The notes under the pieces are model-generated. The model was not told the DNA's origin and ran no database searches. It was given only the letters and a program-made list of their open reading frames with translations. Of a stretch of DNA of 64,000 bases, positions 35,929-47,705 are shown in pieces (position 1 is the first letter of the stretch; every line of letters begins with the position of its first letter). Origin of the DNA: Casuarina equisetifolia (Eukaryota > Streptophyta > Magnoliopsida > Fagales > Casuarinaceae); contig CM052359.1 in NCBI GenBank assembly GCA_028551475.1, forward strand, positions 15,749,583 through 15,813,582. The letters run 5' to 3'. A program made the translations under genes and the position numbers.

Positions 35929-36684
35929 ATCTCCCCCTTTTTTATGATGACAAAATATATTTCAATAGTATTACACATGTCATCAAATATCAATTATGTT
36001 TTTCAAAAAGAACACAACTTATCATTGCAGCATAGATACAGTCATATGATCATACGCATGTTTCCTATACATGTGTTTGGCAGATTTTAAAATTTTGTAT
36101 AGAACATGCAAAAATGTGATTAAACAAGGGTGATATGTATATGTATCCCACATTCTGCATTGATAATCAGAAATTAGACTTCACATGCTTCACGTGTGCA
36201 CACTATTCTCTCCCTTTTTTTGTCATAAGAAAAAAGAACGATTATGCAAGCAAGCAAGACAAGATACAAAAAAAAAAAAATGAGCAGGTAGCAATGGAAT
36301 AAAAAGAAGAGTAGGGTACTAACTGGATGCTATAATAGAGTTGCTCCCCCTCAAACTGAGAAGTTTGAAGAATAGTGAAAGAATAGAAAGATAGCAGTAA
36401 TAAACAATTCAATGATTTTCAGGAAGTAACATTCCAAGTTCTCATCTAAGAGCATAAAATCTATCCTTGGGTAAAGGTTTGGTTAAGATATCGACAATTT
36501 GCTGATCAATACTCATAAATTCAAACACAACATCACCTTTTTGAACATGATCCTAAATGAAATGATGTCTGATTTCTATGTGCTTTGTTTTAGAGTGCTA
36601 AATAGGATTCCTAGTGAGATTTATAGCACTTGAGTTATCACATTTTAGTGGAACTCTATGTGATAAGATTCCATAATCCTCTAA
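35929..36684 (-). other. 3' non-coding region of E with polypurine tract
   Basis: This lies between RNase H and the 3' LTR. It begins with the pyrimidine run complementary to the purine tract and contains an A-run near 36270. RNase H coding probably reaches to about 36440. Element I has a matching stretch at about 55530-56043. Confidence 0.7.
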
Positions 36685-37182
36685 CTACTGTTTCATCCAT
36701 AAGATTTGAGCACAGCTACTAGCAGTAACAATATATTCAGCTTCAGTGGAAGAGAGAGCTACACAATTTTGTTTCTTGGTGTGCCAAGAAATAAGCATAT
36801 TTCTGAGATAGTGACATCCACCACTCATACTCTTCCTATCTAGTTTGCAGCCAGCATAATTAGAGTTACTAAATGCATGCAAATCTAGAGTGATGTCTCT
36901 AGGGTACCAGATTCCTAGGGAAACTGTGTCTCTAAGGTATCTAAATATCCTTTTAACAGCAACTAGATGATGTTCTTTAGGATTGGATTGATACCTAGCA
37001 CATAGACACACACTAAACATGATATCTGGTTTGGATGCAGTCAAGTACAGTAAAGAGCCAATCATGCCACGATACACTTTAGTGTCTATACTAATTCCAT
37101 CTTCATCATTAGACAATGATAAAGAAGTCCTCATTGATGTGTTCATTGGTTTAGAATCATACATCTTGTATTTCTTGAGCAA
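36685..37182 (-). pseudogene. Element E reverse transcriptase end and RNase H
   Basis: The 165-aa ORF contains MIGSLLYLTASKPDIMFSV, CARYQSNPKEHHLVAVKRI, GCKLDRKSMSGGCHYL and ALSSTEAEYI. These cover the end of reverse transcriptase and the first part of RNase H. Confidence 0.9.
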
Positions 37183-37200
37183 TTCATTTGTATATTTGGT

Positions 37201-37677
37201 TTAACTTATAAAAGTCCCTTTGTTGGTTTGTTTGACTTGCAATCCAAGAAAGTATGTTAATTCACCCATCATACTCATTTCAAATTCACTTTGCATGCAT
37301 GCAGCAAATTCTTCACATAATTTAGCATTAGTGGAACCAAACATGATATCATCAACATATATTTGAACAATCAAAATTTCTTTTCCTTTATTCTTTTTAA
37401 ATAATGTGTTGTCCACTTTTCCTTTTCTAAAATCATGATTAATTAAGAATGAACTTAATTTATCATACCAAGCCAGTGGAGCTTGTTTCAAACCATATAA
37501 TGCTTTTGATAATTTAAAGACATGATTTGAGTAAATTGGATCTTTAAATCTGGGTGGTTGTTCAACATATACTTCTTCCTTTATAATGCCATTCAAAAAT
37601 GAACTTTTGACATTCATTTGAAATAAGGTAAAGTTCATACAGCAAGCAAATGCAAGTAAGATCCGAATAGCCTCCAA
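37201..37677 (-). pseudogene. Element E reverse transcriptase
   Basis: The 158-aa ORF contains [35 protein letters not shown], the catalytic YVDD with IMFGSTN, and FEMSMMGELTYFLGLQ. Coding related to the N-terminal fingers continues to about 37900. Confidence 0.92.
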
Positions 37678-37905
37678 TCTAGCTATAGGTGCAAATGTTT
37701 TATCATAGTTAATCCCTTCTTCTTAACTATATCCTTGTGCCACTAATCTAGCCTTATTTCTAATAATGGTATCATTTTCATCTAGTTTGTTCCGAAATAC
37801 CCATTTTGTGCCTATGATCGGATGGTCCTTTGGTCTCAGAATTGAATTCTAGACCTTGCTTCTTTCAAACTGATTCAATTCTTCTTGCATAGCAAGAAGC
37901 CAGTT

Positions 37906-38394
37906 TTAATCCTCAAGAGCCTCATCTACTTTCTTAGGCTCTACTTGAGATAAAAAGGCTTGATGTTCACATGTGTTGTGAACTTGAGACCTTGTGCTTA
38001 CTCTAACATTTGGATCACCTATAATGTGATCGTGATCCACTTCATTCCTAACTCTAGGGAAGGAGGGTTCTCTAGTTTCAGACTCCCCCTCAACCTCAGC
38101 CCTATTTGGAATGCTTTTAGTTCCACCATTTGCTTTGGTTTCTAGAATGCCTTGGCATTCATCCTCAAACTTAACATGAATTGACTCTTCTACAACTAAA
38201 GTGCATTTATTAACTATTCTATATGCTTTACTTGTATGAGAATATCCAAGAAATATTCCTTCATCACTCTTGGAATCAAATTTCCCAAGTGATTCCTTTC
38301 CATGATTCAAGACAAAACATTTACTTCCAAAAACATGAAAATATGAAATGTTTGGTTTTCTTTCAAAGAATAACTCAAAGGGTGTCTTTTTCAA
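37906..38394 (-). pseudogene. Element E integrase C-terminal region and linker
   Basis: The 162-aa ORF contains KKTPFELFFERKPNISYFHV, GSKCFVLNHGKESLGKFD and GIFLGYSHTSKAYR, the copia integrase C-terminal block, then an acidic linker leading to reverse transcriptase. Confidence 0.9.
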
Positions 38395-38585
38395 AATAGG
38401 TCTTATTAAGGCACGATTTGAAATATAACAAGCTGTGTTTACAACTTCTCCCCAAAATGTTTTGGAAGATTATATTCACACATCATAGTTCTAGCCATCT
38501 CTTGAAGTGTTCTATTTTTCCTTTCAACAACACCATTTTGTTTTGGTGTTCTAGGAGTTGCAAAATTGTCTGAAATACCATTTTC

Positions 38586-39443
38586 TTAACAAAAGTTTTC
38601 AAAAAGTTGGTTTTCAAATTCACCACCATGATCAGTTCTTATTTTTATAATTGAAAAACCTTTTTCATTTTGAATCATCTTATAGAATTTAGCAAACTTT
38701 TCAAATGCCTCATCTTTCCTAACAAGCATGTATGTCCATGTGAATCTAAAATAGTCATTTATAATAACTAAGACATAATGTTTACCATTCAATGTTGTTG
38801 TTCTCATAGGATCGACAAGGTCCATGTGCAGTATTTCTAATGGTCTAGATGTGCTCATCACAAGCTTCGATTTGAAGATACTTTGTGTCTGTTTGCCTTT
38901 AATGCATGCTTCACATATTCTATTATTGTTGAATTCTAAAAAAGGAAGACCTTTTACTAAATTGTATTTACACAATTTTTCTATCAATCCTAGACCTACA
39001 TGTCCTAGCTTTCTATGCCACAACCAAGCATCAATATTTCTATTTACAACCAAACATGTTTGTTTAACATTCACCTTGCTCAAATCAAGCACATAGATAT
39101 TATCTTTCCTTTTTCCAACAATTTTATGGTCAGCATACTCAACAAGACAACTTTCTTTTTCAAATTTTATTTTGAATCCTTTATCACACAATTGACTTAT
39201 GCTAAGTAAGCTAAATTTTAGTTCATCTACAAGCAATACTTCAGATATGAGTAGGGTATCAGAGTTACCTATTGTTCCCATTCCTCTTATCTTTCCTTTG
39301 GAGTTATCTCCAAAAGATACCGTACCTTCATTTTTCAACTCAAGCATTGAGAAAAGCTCCCTCATCCTAGTCATGTGTCGAGAGCATCCGCTATCTAGAA
39401 TCCACATGTTCTTAAGCTTTTTGTTCCGTATCCGTGCCCGCAT
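38586..39443 (-). pseudogene. Element E protease, pre-integrase block and integrase core
   Basis: The 285-aa ORF is the longest in the window. From its N-terminus it shows the protease active site WILDSGCSRHMT, the LLSISQLCDKGFKI linker, the zinc site LWHRKLGHVGLGL with ICEACIKGK, the integrase Asp blocks (ILHMDLV, VIINDYF) and IRTDHGGEFENQLF with the catalytic Glu region. These are normally parts of one polyprotein that is cut by the protease. Confidence 0.93.
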
Positions 39444-40144
39444 ATCCTACAGAAACAAATTTTATTGTTGAAGTGCTTGGTACCCTTTTTACTTTGGGTC
39501 CATGAGTGTTAGTTCGACTTAGATTTTTGTCATTCTTAGGCAGCCAAAGTTTCTTTACTTTGTAAGCCTTTCTAAGTCTTATGGGACATTTATCAAAATT
39601 ATGACCAAATAATTGCAAAAAGAACATTTATTTTCATGCAACGGAATTGAACATTCCTTTTTCTTTTAAAGAAATGAGTAAATGATTTTGATTTATCATT
39701 CAGTTTATACCCTAGTCCCGCCTTATCGTATATACCTCTTTGAGAGTTTAGAATTCTATCTAACATGCAACTACCATTTGTAAATTTCTTTAACAGTAAG
39801 TTACTTGCATCAAGTTTTGATTTCAAGTCACAGTTTTCTTTTTCAAGTTCACAGACTCTATTCTTAAGGTTCTCAACACGTACATGTGAATTTGCATGTA
39901 TGTTAATATCAGAGGATGTGCTGACATTACAGAAAGTTTCTGTTCCTATTTGCATGTTTTCAAATTTTCCTTGTTTTTCATATATATCATTCATACACGC
40001 ATCATATTTCATATATGCATTAACAGAAATAGCAATGTCATCATTCAAGGAAATCAAGGCATTTTTCCTTTCATCTTCATCTCTACATGCAATAAGTTCT
40101 ATGCTTTGTTTATCAATAAAATTGATTTTTTGTACAGAAGTCAA
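39412..40144 (-). pseudogene. Element E gag end: coiled coil and second knuckle region
   Basis: Two overlapping ORFs (39599-40144 and 39412-39627) lie upstream of the protease. The first is a coiled coil that ends with MLDRILNSQRGIYDKAGLGY. The second has FDKCPIRLRKAYKVKKLW, the end of the second knuckle, and the HGPKVKRVPST linker. Confidence 0.85.
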
Positions 40145-40769
40145 ATGTTCCTATTTTTTAGATTTATTTTTTGCTTTTAACTTTTTGTATTTATCTTTTA
40201 ATTTATTTGTATATTCAACTAAGTTAGAAAATGCAGTTTCTAATCTAGAAGTTATTTGAAGAAACAATTCAAAATCGTTTACCTCATTATTTTCTTCCTC
40301 AAGAGTTGTTGTTGCGGTTAGGCATAGATGTGCAACCTCTTCTTGAGTTTCTTCATCAGATGAGGAGTTTTCATCGTCTCAAGTAGCAATCATTGCCTTC
40401 TTTTTGTTCTTGTTGTTTCTCTTCTTGATTATCGGACAATCAATCTTGATATGTCTTGGTTTCCTGCATTCATAGCACACATTCTCCCTAGGTTCATTTA
40501 ATTCTTTTCTCCTATTTTGCCCTATGTTTTTATTTAAGCCTCTTCTTAGAAATTTTCTAAATCTTCTAGCTATAAGAGCTACTTCATCATTTTCTGACTC
40601 TTCTCCTTCAACCTTTTCAACTTTTACTTTAAGTGCAAGATCTTCTATTTTCTTTTTCTTTTTCTCTTCTTATAAGCTGCATTTCATAAGCCTTAAGAGA
40701 ACCTAGCAAATCATCTAATGTCAGCACCTCTAGGTCATGAGCTTCTTCTATGGCCATCTTTTTAGGATC

Positions 40770-41282
40770 CTAACTCTCGAGTAAGGATACTGACATTTTT
40801 CTTACCATTTCCTCATTTGTATAGGTTTTTCCTAGCAATTTAAGTTTAGAGATGATTTTAGTAAATCTACCAAACATATCACTAATAGTTTCAGAATCTT
40901 TCATAACAAATAATTCATAGTCATATGTAAGCATATTTACTTTAGAAGACTTTACCTTTTTAGTTCCTTTATAAATAACTTCTAACTTATTCCAAATTTC
41001 TTTATCGGTGATGCAAGAGGATATTTTGTTAAACTCATGTGCTCTAAGACCACTATAGATCATATTCATGGACTTAGCATTTAACCGCATTACTTTAGCT
41101 TCATTTTTTGACCATTCATCAGTTTCGGGTAATGTAATACCCTTTCTGATTACTTGCCAAGCTTCTGGATCTTGGCCTATTATGAAGACTTGCATTAATT
41201 GTTTCCAATGCCTAAAGTTAATGCCATCAAACAAGGGAGGTTTATTAAACCCCGTAACAACTAACCCTTTTTTAGAAGCCAT
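40770..41282 (-). pseudogene. Element E gag N-terminal domain
   Basis: The 170-aa ORF starts 62 bp inside the LTR with MASKKGLVVTGFNKPPLF and includes DGINFRHWKQLM, SMNMIYSGLRAHEFNKIS and YELFVMKDSETISDMFGRF. Gag middle parts with the first zinc knuckle region lie between 40144 and 40770 without a single long ORF. Confidence 0.9.
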
Positions 41283-41328
41283 AATGTGGATCTACTCTAG
41301 GATGTTAGTCCTTTTAATCAGAGAACTT

Positions 41329-41344
41329 GGCTTTAGATACCAAT
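41329..41344 (-). other. Primer-binding site of element E
   Basis: The minus strand reads AT then TGGTATCTAAAGCC after the LTR, a clear initiator tRNA-Met site relative. Confidence 0.8.
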
Positions 41345-42776
41345 TATTGGGTTTTATGGCTTAACAAGAAGGGAGGGTTGAATTGTTCTTGTATCAAAAT
41401 ATTTTTCTCAAAAAATTTAGTCAATTACTTTATAATATGCAATCAAACAAAAATATTTAATCAAATAAAAAGTAAAAGAATTAACACCCAATTTACCACG
41501 GTGGGTTTGGCACTCTATCTTAGAGTCCTACGTCCACCCTCTTCTCCTTCAATCTAACCAATTGAAGTTATCTTTACTCAACTTGATTAGGAGAATACAT
41601 TCTCCCTGATCCAAATAATTCCTTCTCAATGGAATTATCAAGTCTGAATACAAATAATGATCAAAAAATCATATACAATAGCAAATCCCCAAATAATATG
41701 TTAGTTTATGGGATATTGCTGATCAGAGGAGCTATTCAAACAAATATATCAAGATACAAAGCTCCTATCACGAAATCCCCAATTTGGAGAAATTAGGGTT
41801 TCAGATTTTCCTCAAGATTTATGTGTAGAAAATGTTTATAAGTGAAATCAACACATAAATAATGTTATACAAGCTATGATTGAGGATATAATCAAAGATT
41901 AAACCGTATAGTCGAATATCACTGAATGCTTATGAACCACCGAATGATGAACAATCTCTAATCAGATGGTAAGCAAGCTTAGTAAATTATCTTCACAAAG
42001 AGAATGCTTCAAATAGATAAAATCATCAAGAGAAAACCTTCACGTACACATCTCTTTTAAATAGAAGCAGATCTAGGGTTTTCTTTTTAAATCAAACCTA
42101 AACCATAGCCTTCTTCCCATTAGGAATAGTAGGCTATCCATCAAATCAGCCCCATTTCAACCTTTTGATTCAAAATTTGACTATTCTGACAGCCCGTCTC
42201 CTCCAAATTCATCCCGTTGGAGTTTCAGCGCTTGAGAGAAGCGAAGGCAGCATCGGGAATGAATGAAGCGGCTAGGGCATAACCCATTGAAGAATAAGCA
42301 TATCTTATGTGCCCTTAAGTGAGACGACATCGTAGCCAGCAAGCGTATCAAGGAAGCCTCTGATGTGATCAAGACGACATTGTAACAAGAAGCCTCTGAT
42401 TACGATCAAGACAACACCGTAACAAGAACGAGATCAGGCAAGTTGACGTGAACTTAGGCCGCACTTATATTCCCACAATCCAACAGCAAAAGTCCAGTAT
42501 AGTAATAATCAATTATATTTCTTGAAGAATTATTTAAATAATCAATATATTCAATTTATCAACATTTATTTGAATATATGTCACAAAGACTATAAGTATA
42601 TATTTTATAAGGAAATGTAGGAACCAGGTTACTTTATAATATTATTAATTAATATTATAATTTGCACACCTTTTACTTCCTATAGTTTTTCTTTTTGCAC
42701 ATTTAGAAAAACATATTTGAAAATTGATATTTACCAGAAAATATTTTCAGTCACAACAAAACCCTATTTTCCAACA
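41345..42776 (-). repeat. 5' LTR of element E
   Basis: This 1432-bp LTR matches the left copy over its length, with a length difference toward its U3 side. It ends TTTTCCAACA, next to the ATCTT duplication. The palindrome is at 42634-42660. Confidence 0.92.
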
Positions 42777-43054
42777 ATCTTCCCGTTGGAACAGTAAATC
42801 AACCTTCAAATCTTCCTTTTCCAGCTCAGATTAGACCGTTTTGACATCAATCTAATCAAAAATCCTCCTGTTGAGAATTCGATCACCAGCGGCACCATTC
42901 CTCCATCTCTCTCACTCTTTCATTTCAACAGTTGTCGATAATATGCCCTTTAAGGCATTAAGTGAATAAGTGAGAACGAATGTTAATGAAATGATGAGTT
43001 TCATCACTAGCCAGGCTCGCCTATCTACTTGACAGATAAATGGGTCATGGATCG

Positions 43055-43233
43055 AGAACATAACCAAGCCAAATATAACTAGGCTGAATATCACCAAGCC
43101 GAATATAACCATGCTGAGAACATAACCAAGCCAAATATAATCAAGCCAAATATCACCAGGCTGAATATAACCAGGCCGAGAACATAACCAGGCCAAATAT
43201 CACTAAGCCGAATATAACCAGGCTGAGAACATA
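43055..43233. repeat. Imperfect ~18-bp tandem repeat in the right LTR of D
   Basis: About ten units built on ACCAAGCCGAATATA / ACCAGGCTGAGAACATA. The array creates the Ile/Phe/Gly-rich repeats seen in minus-strand ORFs at 42912-43339, which are spurious. Confidence 0.85.
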
Positions 43234-43622
43234 ATATTAATCCAAGAATGATATAATATAAGTTCTTGATAGAACTAAGGTTTGTTCCAAAAATAGAGCC
43301 ATTTACTTCAACCTTCATCAAAGCACAAGCAAGCATCATTTTTTCTTAATCACAATGTATGACATATTTAATTTCAATTTGGTAAGCCTTGTTCTCAAGA
43401 CATTATATAATGAAATTAAATAAATCCTTTCTTAATGTCACTATATAGTGACAGTATATTAAGAAATGTAGGAACTCGGTTACTTTATAATATCAATAAT
43501 TGATATTATAATTTATACACCTTTTACTTCCTATAATTTTCTTTTACACTTATGAAAAACATATTTCAACAAATATATTCATAAATACATTTTGTCACAA
43601 ACAAAACCCTTATTTTCCAACA

Positions 43623-45196
43623 AGCTACTCCTTTCTCTACAACCATCTAAATGGATTTACTCTAGGATGTTAAGCCTTTAAATCAGAAAACCTCTAGATG
43701 CCAATTGTAAGGTTTTATGGCTAACCAAAAAAGGGGGGTTGAATTGGTTATCACGATTTTACCTATATTTTTCAACTTTTCTACATTTCATGTGAGTTTA
43801 GCATTCAAGATAAGTATATTAAAGAATATAAATAAAGAAATAAACCAAGATAGGAAGACACAAAGATTTACATAATGGTTCAGCCCTTTTTACCTACTTG
43901 CACACTCTTCTCCTTCAACTCAATAGGTTGAAGTCCATTTTACTTCAAGTTAGGAGAAATCCTCTCCTACACTTCCCAACTCCTCAACAAGGAGTCAATT
44001 CTTCATGGTTACAAAGTTTAGGTTGAACCAACCTTAATACATCAAGCAAATTCTCAAAAAGCTAATTGAAGATATACAAACTCAATTCAAGCTCTAATTA
44101 GGAAACCCCCAATTTTCATAAAGTTAGGGTTTTGGATTTACAATGATGTTTATGTGCAAATAATAGTTTGAGTTAATCTAGGATAAAAACAAATCAATCT
44201 AGTAGTAGATATTCATAAGAATATAAATGTGAAGGAATATCACCAAAGATTCTTGCTTTCACTAAGAATTGAATAGCACGGTAGTTGAGTACAAATATTT
44301 CATAAAGCTTCAATCTCTTTCAAAGAACTTGATAGTATTTTGTGCAAAAGCTCTCAAACATGTACCAGAACCTCTTTTTTATAGCAGATTTAAAAACCTT
44401 GAACATTTTAGGGTTTTGGTTCAGACTTGTTCCTCCCATTGAAAGTTTCTTATTGAGATTTGATGGAGCTAACATCATACAACTGTAGAAGCAAAAATTA
44501 ATGTAGTAAGCAACCGTTCTGACACTTTTATCACTTCATAAATCTTCCCATTAGAGAATCAGCAACCAAGAGAAAGAGGAGAACTAGCTTCATGTGACTT
44601 TGGGGCTTAGGGCCCTTCTAAATTCAACTTAAGAATCTATATCTTAACATGTAGGTGAAACGACTGTGTTTCACTTACTTAAGTGAATCGCATCACTTTG
44701 GTTTAGCTTGAGCTTGAATCAGGCAACTTCGTTACGAGCTAAGTGTAGGCCTAGTGCAGGCTAAGCTTCGTCTTGGCCTGCTTCACGACTTGATCCAATA
44801 GATAGTTACTTAGGCTTGGACTAACTAGTGAATGACTTTGCTTGAGTTTGGACTAGATAGTGAGTGGCTTCACTTAGATTTGCATCAAGCTTGTAAAATC
44901 AAGTAATATGATTTTTGGTTCATAGATGCCTACAAGCACACAATCACCAAGTATCATTTTTCTTCAATATAAGCAAATATATTTTACCTCAATAATTCAC
45001 ATAAAAATATTTGCGTTATATGTGATGTTTAATAATGGAATGTAGAAAATCGGCTCCTCTATAATATCATTAATTGGTATTATAATTTGCATACTTTTCA
45101 CTTCCTTTGTTATTCAATGTATGCATATAAAAATGTTACTATCATACACAAATAAAAATTTTCTCAACAAAACACATCAACATACAATTTTCAACA
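43623..45196 (-). mobile_element. Copia-type element F, 5' end only
   Basis: An 83-bp stub holds the gag start (minus strand MVVEKGVA) and primer-site region, followed by a 5' LTR on the right. The rest of F is not present on the other side of D, so it was lost in a rearrangement. The LTR resembles that of K, so F and K are the same family. Its right border lies in gypsy G. Confidence 0.8.
43706..45196 (-). repeat. 5' LTR of element F
   Basis: This 1491-bp LTR runs from TGTAAGGTTTTATGGC to ATTTTCAACA. Its minus-strand start (TGTTGAAAATTGTATG) matches K's LTR start. The conserved palindrome is at 45059-45085. Confidence 0.85.
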
Positions 45197-46019
45197 ATTT
45201 TATGTAAGCATTAGCTATTTGCCAAAAGATCATATTGTGAGTTTGGGTTAAGTACCTTGACTATGTAGTTGGTGGAAAAGGAATGGTGATGGACCAAGGA
45301 AAGATAGAATAGATTCTTTAGTGGCCAACCTTGAAAAATGTTAAGGCTCTTCCTAGTTTCCTAAGATTTACAATATATTACCACAAGTCTATCAACTAAT
45401 ATGGGAAGTTAATAGAGACATTCATTAAGCTATTGAAAGATGACCCCTTTAAATGTACATATGAGGCTTAAGATACATTTGAAAGGTTGAAAGTGGTGAT
45501 GACCATAGCCCCATGCTAGCTCTTCCAAATTTCCCTTAATCATTTATAGTTGTGTATGATGCTTTTAAATAGGGAAATGGAGCAATTTTGATGCAATGAA
45601 CGAGACTCATTGCCTACTTTAGTAGCGTGCTACATTGCAATCATCTAAGGTTGTCAACTTATGATAATGAGATACTTGATATAGTGTTGGCAGTATAGAA
45701 ATAAAGGAAATATCTATTAGGAAAATAGTTCACCATCTATACTGACTAAAGGACCTTGAAGTTCTTATTGTAGCAAACGATCATAACTCTTATGCAATAG
45801 AAGTGGATGCTAAGTTAATGGGGTATGTTTTTGTAGTTGAATACAAGGTTGGTAGGATAAATGTGGTGGAAAATGCCTTATCTAGGAAAGATGGAGAGCA
45901 AGGGAAGGGAAAGCTAAAGGGCATTTCATAGTCAATTCCTTAATGGGTGAAAATTATTAAGGATGGTGTAGAGGGATCTAGAATTGCAAAAGATTGTGTG
46001 CAAAATAATTCCTACATAG
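45197..46019 (+). pseudogene. Element G reverse transcriptase end and RNase H remnant
   Basis: Fragments such as LGYVV-like, SGKGMVMDQ, PTLKNVKAL and KFINQYGKLIE near 45250-45430 and EAQDTFERLK near 45465-45500 match the gypsy reverse transcriptase to RNase H joint (the usual G(L)VDPxK..W P and F..LK blocks). VEYKVGRINVVENALSRKD near 45836-45890 matches the end of the RNase H to integrase linker. Confidence 0.75.
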
Positions 46020-46381
46020 TATAAATGGGTTTTGTTTACCTAAAACAATTGAGTTTTGAACTTTTATATTAATTAGGCTTTGAACTTCTAACATGATTAG
46101 GTTTTCTAATTATTTAGAAAATCCAACAATATTATAAAATCTAATAACAATCATCTAAAGCCCAAACCTATCTTGACTCTCTTAATCTTGATATTTTGAC
46201 TATATTTTGCTACACAATAAGCATTATATTCTCCATGTTTATCATTTTTCTCCATACCTCCTTATGCTACATAAACAATTCAACTTTAAGTAAATAAAGA
46301 GAAATTAAAATATTTTCTCATAAGTATTACATTATTTATTGCCTAAATTGGTAAAATAGCTCTATAAAAATAGAGTTATCA
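46020..46381 (-). repeat. Partial LTR of the TGATAAC family, copy S5
   Basis: The 362 bp match the first part of copies S1 and S4 and end with AAAATAGAGTTATCA, the family's terminus on the minus strand. Only the start of the LTR is kept, and it lies within gypsy G, which resumes on the right. Confidence 0.8.
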
Positions 46382-47705
46382 TTATTGAACCCTAAGACCA
46401 CAAGGATAGGGCAATTTTCTTCAAAGGGAAAATATATTTAGGTAGTAGTTCTTGCTTAGTTTTAGTGATCATTGAGGAGATGTATTCAAGTACTAATGAG
46501 GAATCTCAAAAGACCCTTGACAAATAAAATTCATTTTCTTTTGAAAGGGAATGAAACAAGCTATATGGAAGCAAGTTAGTGAATGCCCAACATGACAAAA
46601 GTGTACAAAAGATGACATGTTACCAATAGAAAAGCTTCAACCTCTTCTAATTTCAAAGCATATTTAAGAGGATATATTTCTGAATTTCATTAAGGTGCTA
46701 CCTATCTCAAGTGTGAAACTAGTCATTTTGGTTGTAGTTGGTCTTTTGTCAAGGCACTTTCTAGCCTTCTCCCACCTTACGCTACACCTACAATTGCATA
46801 GCTCTTCTTTGACAACATATTTAAACTATATGGTGTGCCTAAGTCCATTGTTTGTAATAAATGTTGCTATTTAACAACTTGTTTTGGAAAGAGTTGTTTC
46901 ACCTACAATCTATTAGTTTCAATTTCATATTGGCTTTTCATTTGCAATTAAATAGCCAAATAGAGATTTTAAATATGATAGTAGAGATATATCTTCACTA
47001 CTTCATAAGGGAAAACACCAAGGAGTGGGTTTGATGGTTGTCTTAGGCATAATACTACTACATACTAGTTGGCAAGGAGCCACGCTTCTTACACCTTATG
47101 AGATCATATGTGGTTGCAACCCCATATTCTACTCTTCTATTTACCTGGAATTGCCATAATTGTTTTAGTGGAGCAAATTTTGGGAAAGGGGTCAACATTT
47201 GGATGGGTTAAAGTAAAACTTGCAAAAGGCATAACTAAGGATGAAAAAGTTTTATGATTACAAGAGATCCAAGGTATAGTATGACATAGAAGATCAAGTC
47301 CACTTAAAAGTTTCCAAACTACCTCCAAACTTCCTAGCAAACAAAAGGAAATAAAAGGCATTTCCTAAGTTCTATGGCCCCTCTAGGGTAATGGAGCAAC
47401 TGGGAACAATGGCTTACAAGCTAGAACTTCTAGTGGGATTTAGAGTCCATCTCATATTCCATGTGTCAAAGTTGAAAAGATGTATTAGGAGTAGTCCACA
47501 AGTACAAATAGCTTTTCCATAAGCACCAAAATATTTAAAGACAACTTGCCAACCTTAGGCCTTATTAGAAAGGTGACAAAAGAGGTCTTGTTGCATTAGG
47601 AAGGTAAATCACCTTTGGAGGCCATGTGGGATGAAGAGTGACAATTCTCTCTCAAGTTTCCTAATTTCAACTTTAAGGACAAGGCTAAGCTTAAGAGGGT
47701 GGGTA
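46382..47705 (+). pseudogene. Element G integrase remnant
   Basis: Plus-strand fragments resemble the gypsy integrase (SSVKLVILVVVG near the core at about 46715, and the KLPPNFLANK...KAFPKFYGPSRVM type C-terminal block near 47310-47390). FPNFNFKDKAKLKRVG near 47660-47705 is the usual end of the polyprotein just before the purine tract and LTR. Minus-strand ORFs at 47137 and 47596 are antisense shadows. Confidence 0.7.

Larger units (their letters stand above)
34330..42776 (-). mobile_element. Full-length copia-type element E
   Basis: The element is 8447 bp, with LTRs at both ends, a purine tract beside the left LTR, a primer site beside the right LTR, and perfect ATCTT target duplications. 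The body encodes gag, protease, integrase, reverse transcriptase and RNase H on the minus strand. It sits inside the right LTR of D and is therefore younger than it. It is broken, with roughly ten breaks. LTRs match closely apart from a length difference, suggesting an age of a few million years at most (by eye). Confidence 0.95.
26778..43622 (-). mobile_element. Copia-type element D, with unlike LTRs, hosting element E
   Basis: A minus-strand copia body (gag, protease, integrase, reverse transcriptase, RNase H; 28350-33394) lies between two LTR-like regions. The right LTR is split by element E. The two LTRs differ strongly outside their last bases, and the flanks (CACTT left, AGCTA right) are not a duplication. 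The left flank is gypsy H; the right flank is the gag start of copia F. D therefore looks like a product of recombination between related elements. It is broken, with more than ten breaks. Confidence 0.75.
33395..43622 (-). repeat. Right LTR of D, split by element E
   Basis: The LTR occupies 33395-34329 and resumes at 42782, ending ...TATTTTCCAACA at 43622. The ATCTT at 34325-34329 is repeated at 42777-42781 because E was inserted there. The palindrome of this LTR group is at 43485-43511. Confidence 0.85.

Noticed and set aside
39765-40259. 164-codon plus-strand ORF within element E
   Set aside because: It is the antisense of the gag coiled-coil region; similar shadows occur opposite the same region in D and I.
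42912-43339. Minus-strand ORFs of 82 and 94 codons with repeated Ile-Phe-Gly-Leu-Val, looking like a membrane protein
   Set aside because: They are produced by the ~18-bp tandem array in the right LTR of D; the repeat is DNA-level and no start, domain or relative supports a protein.
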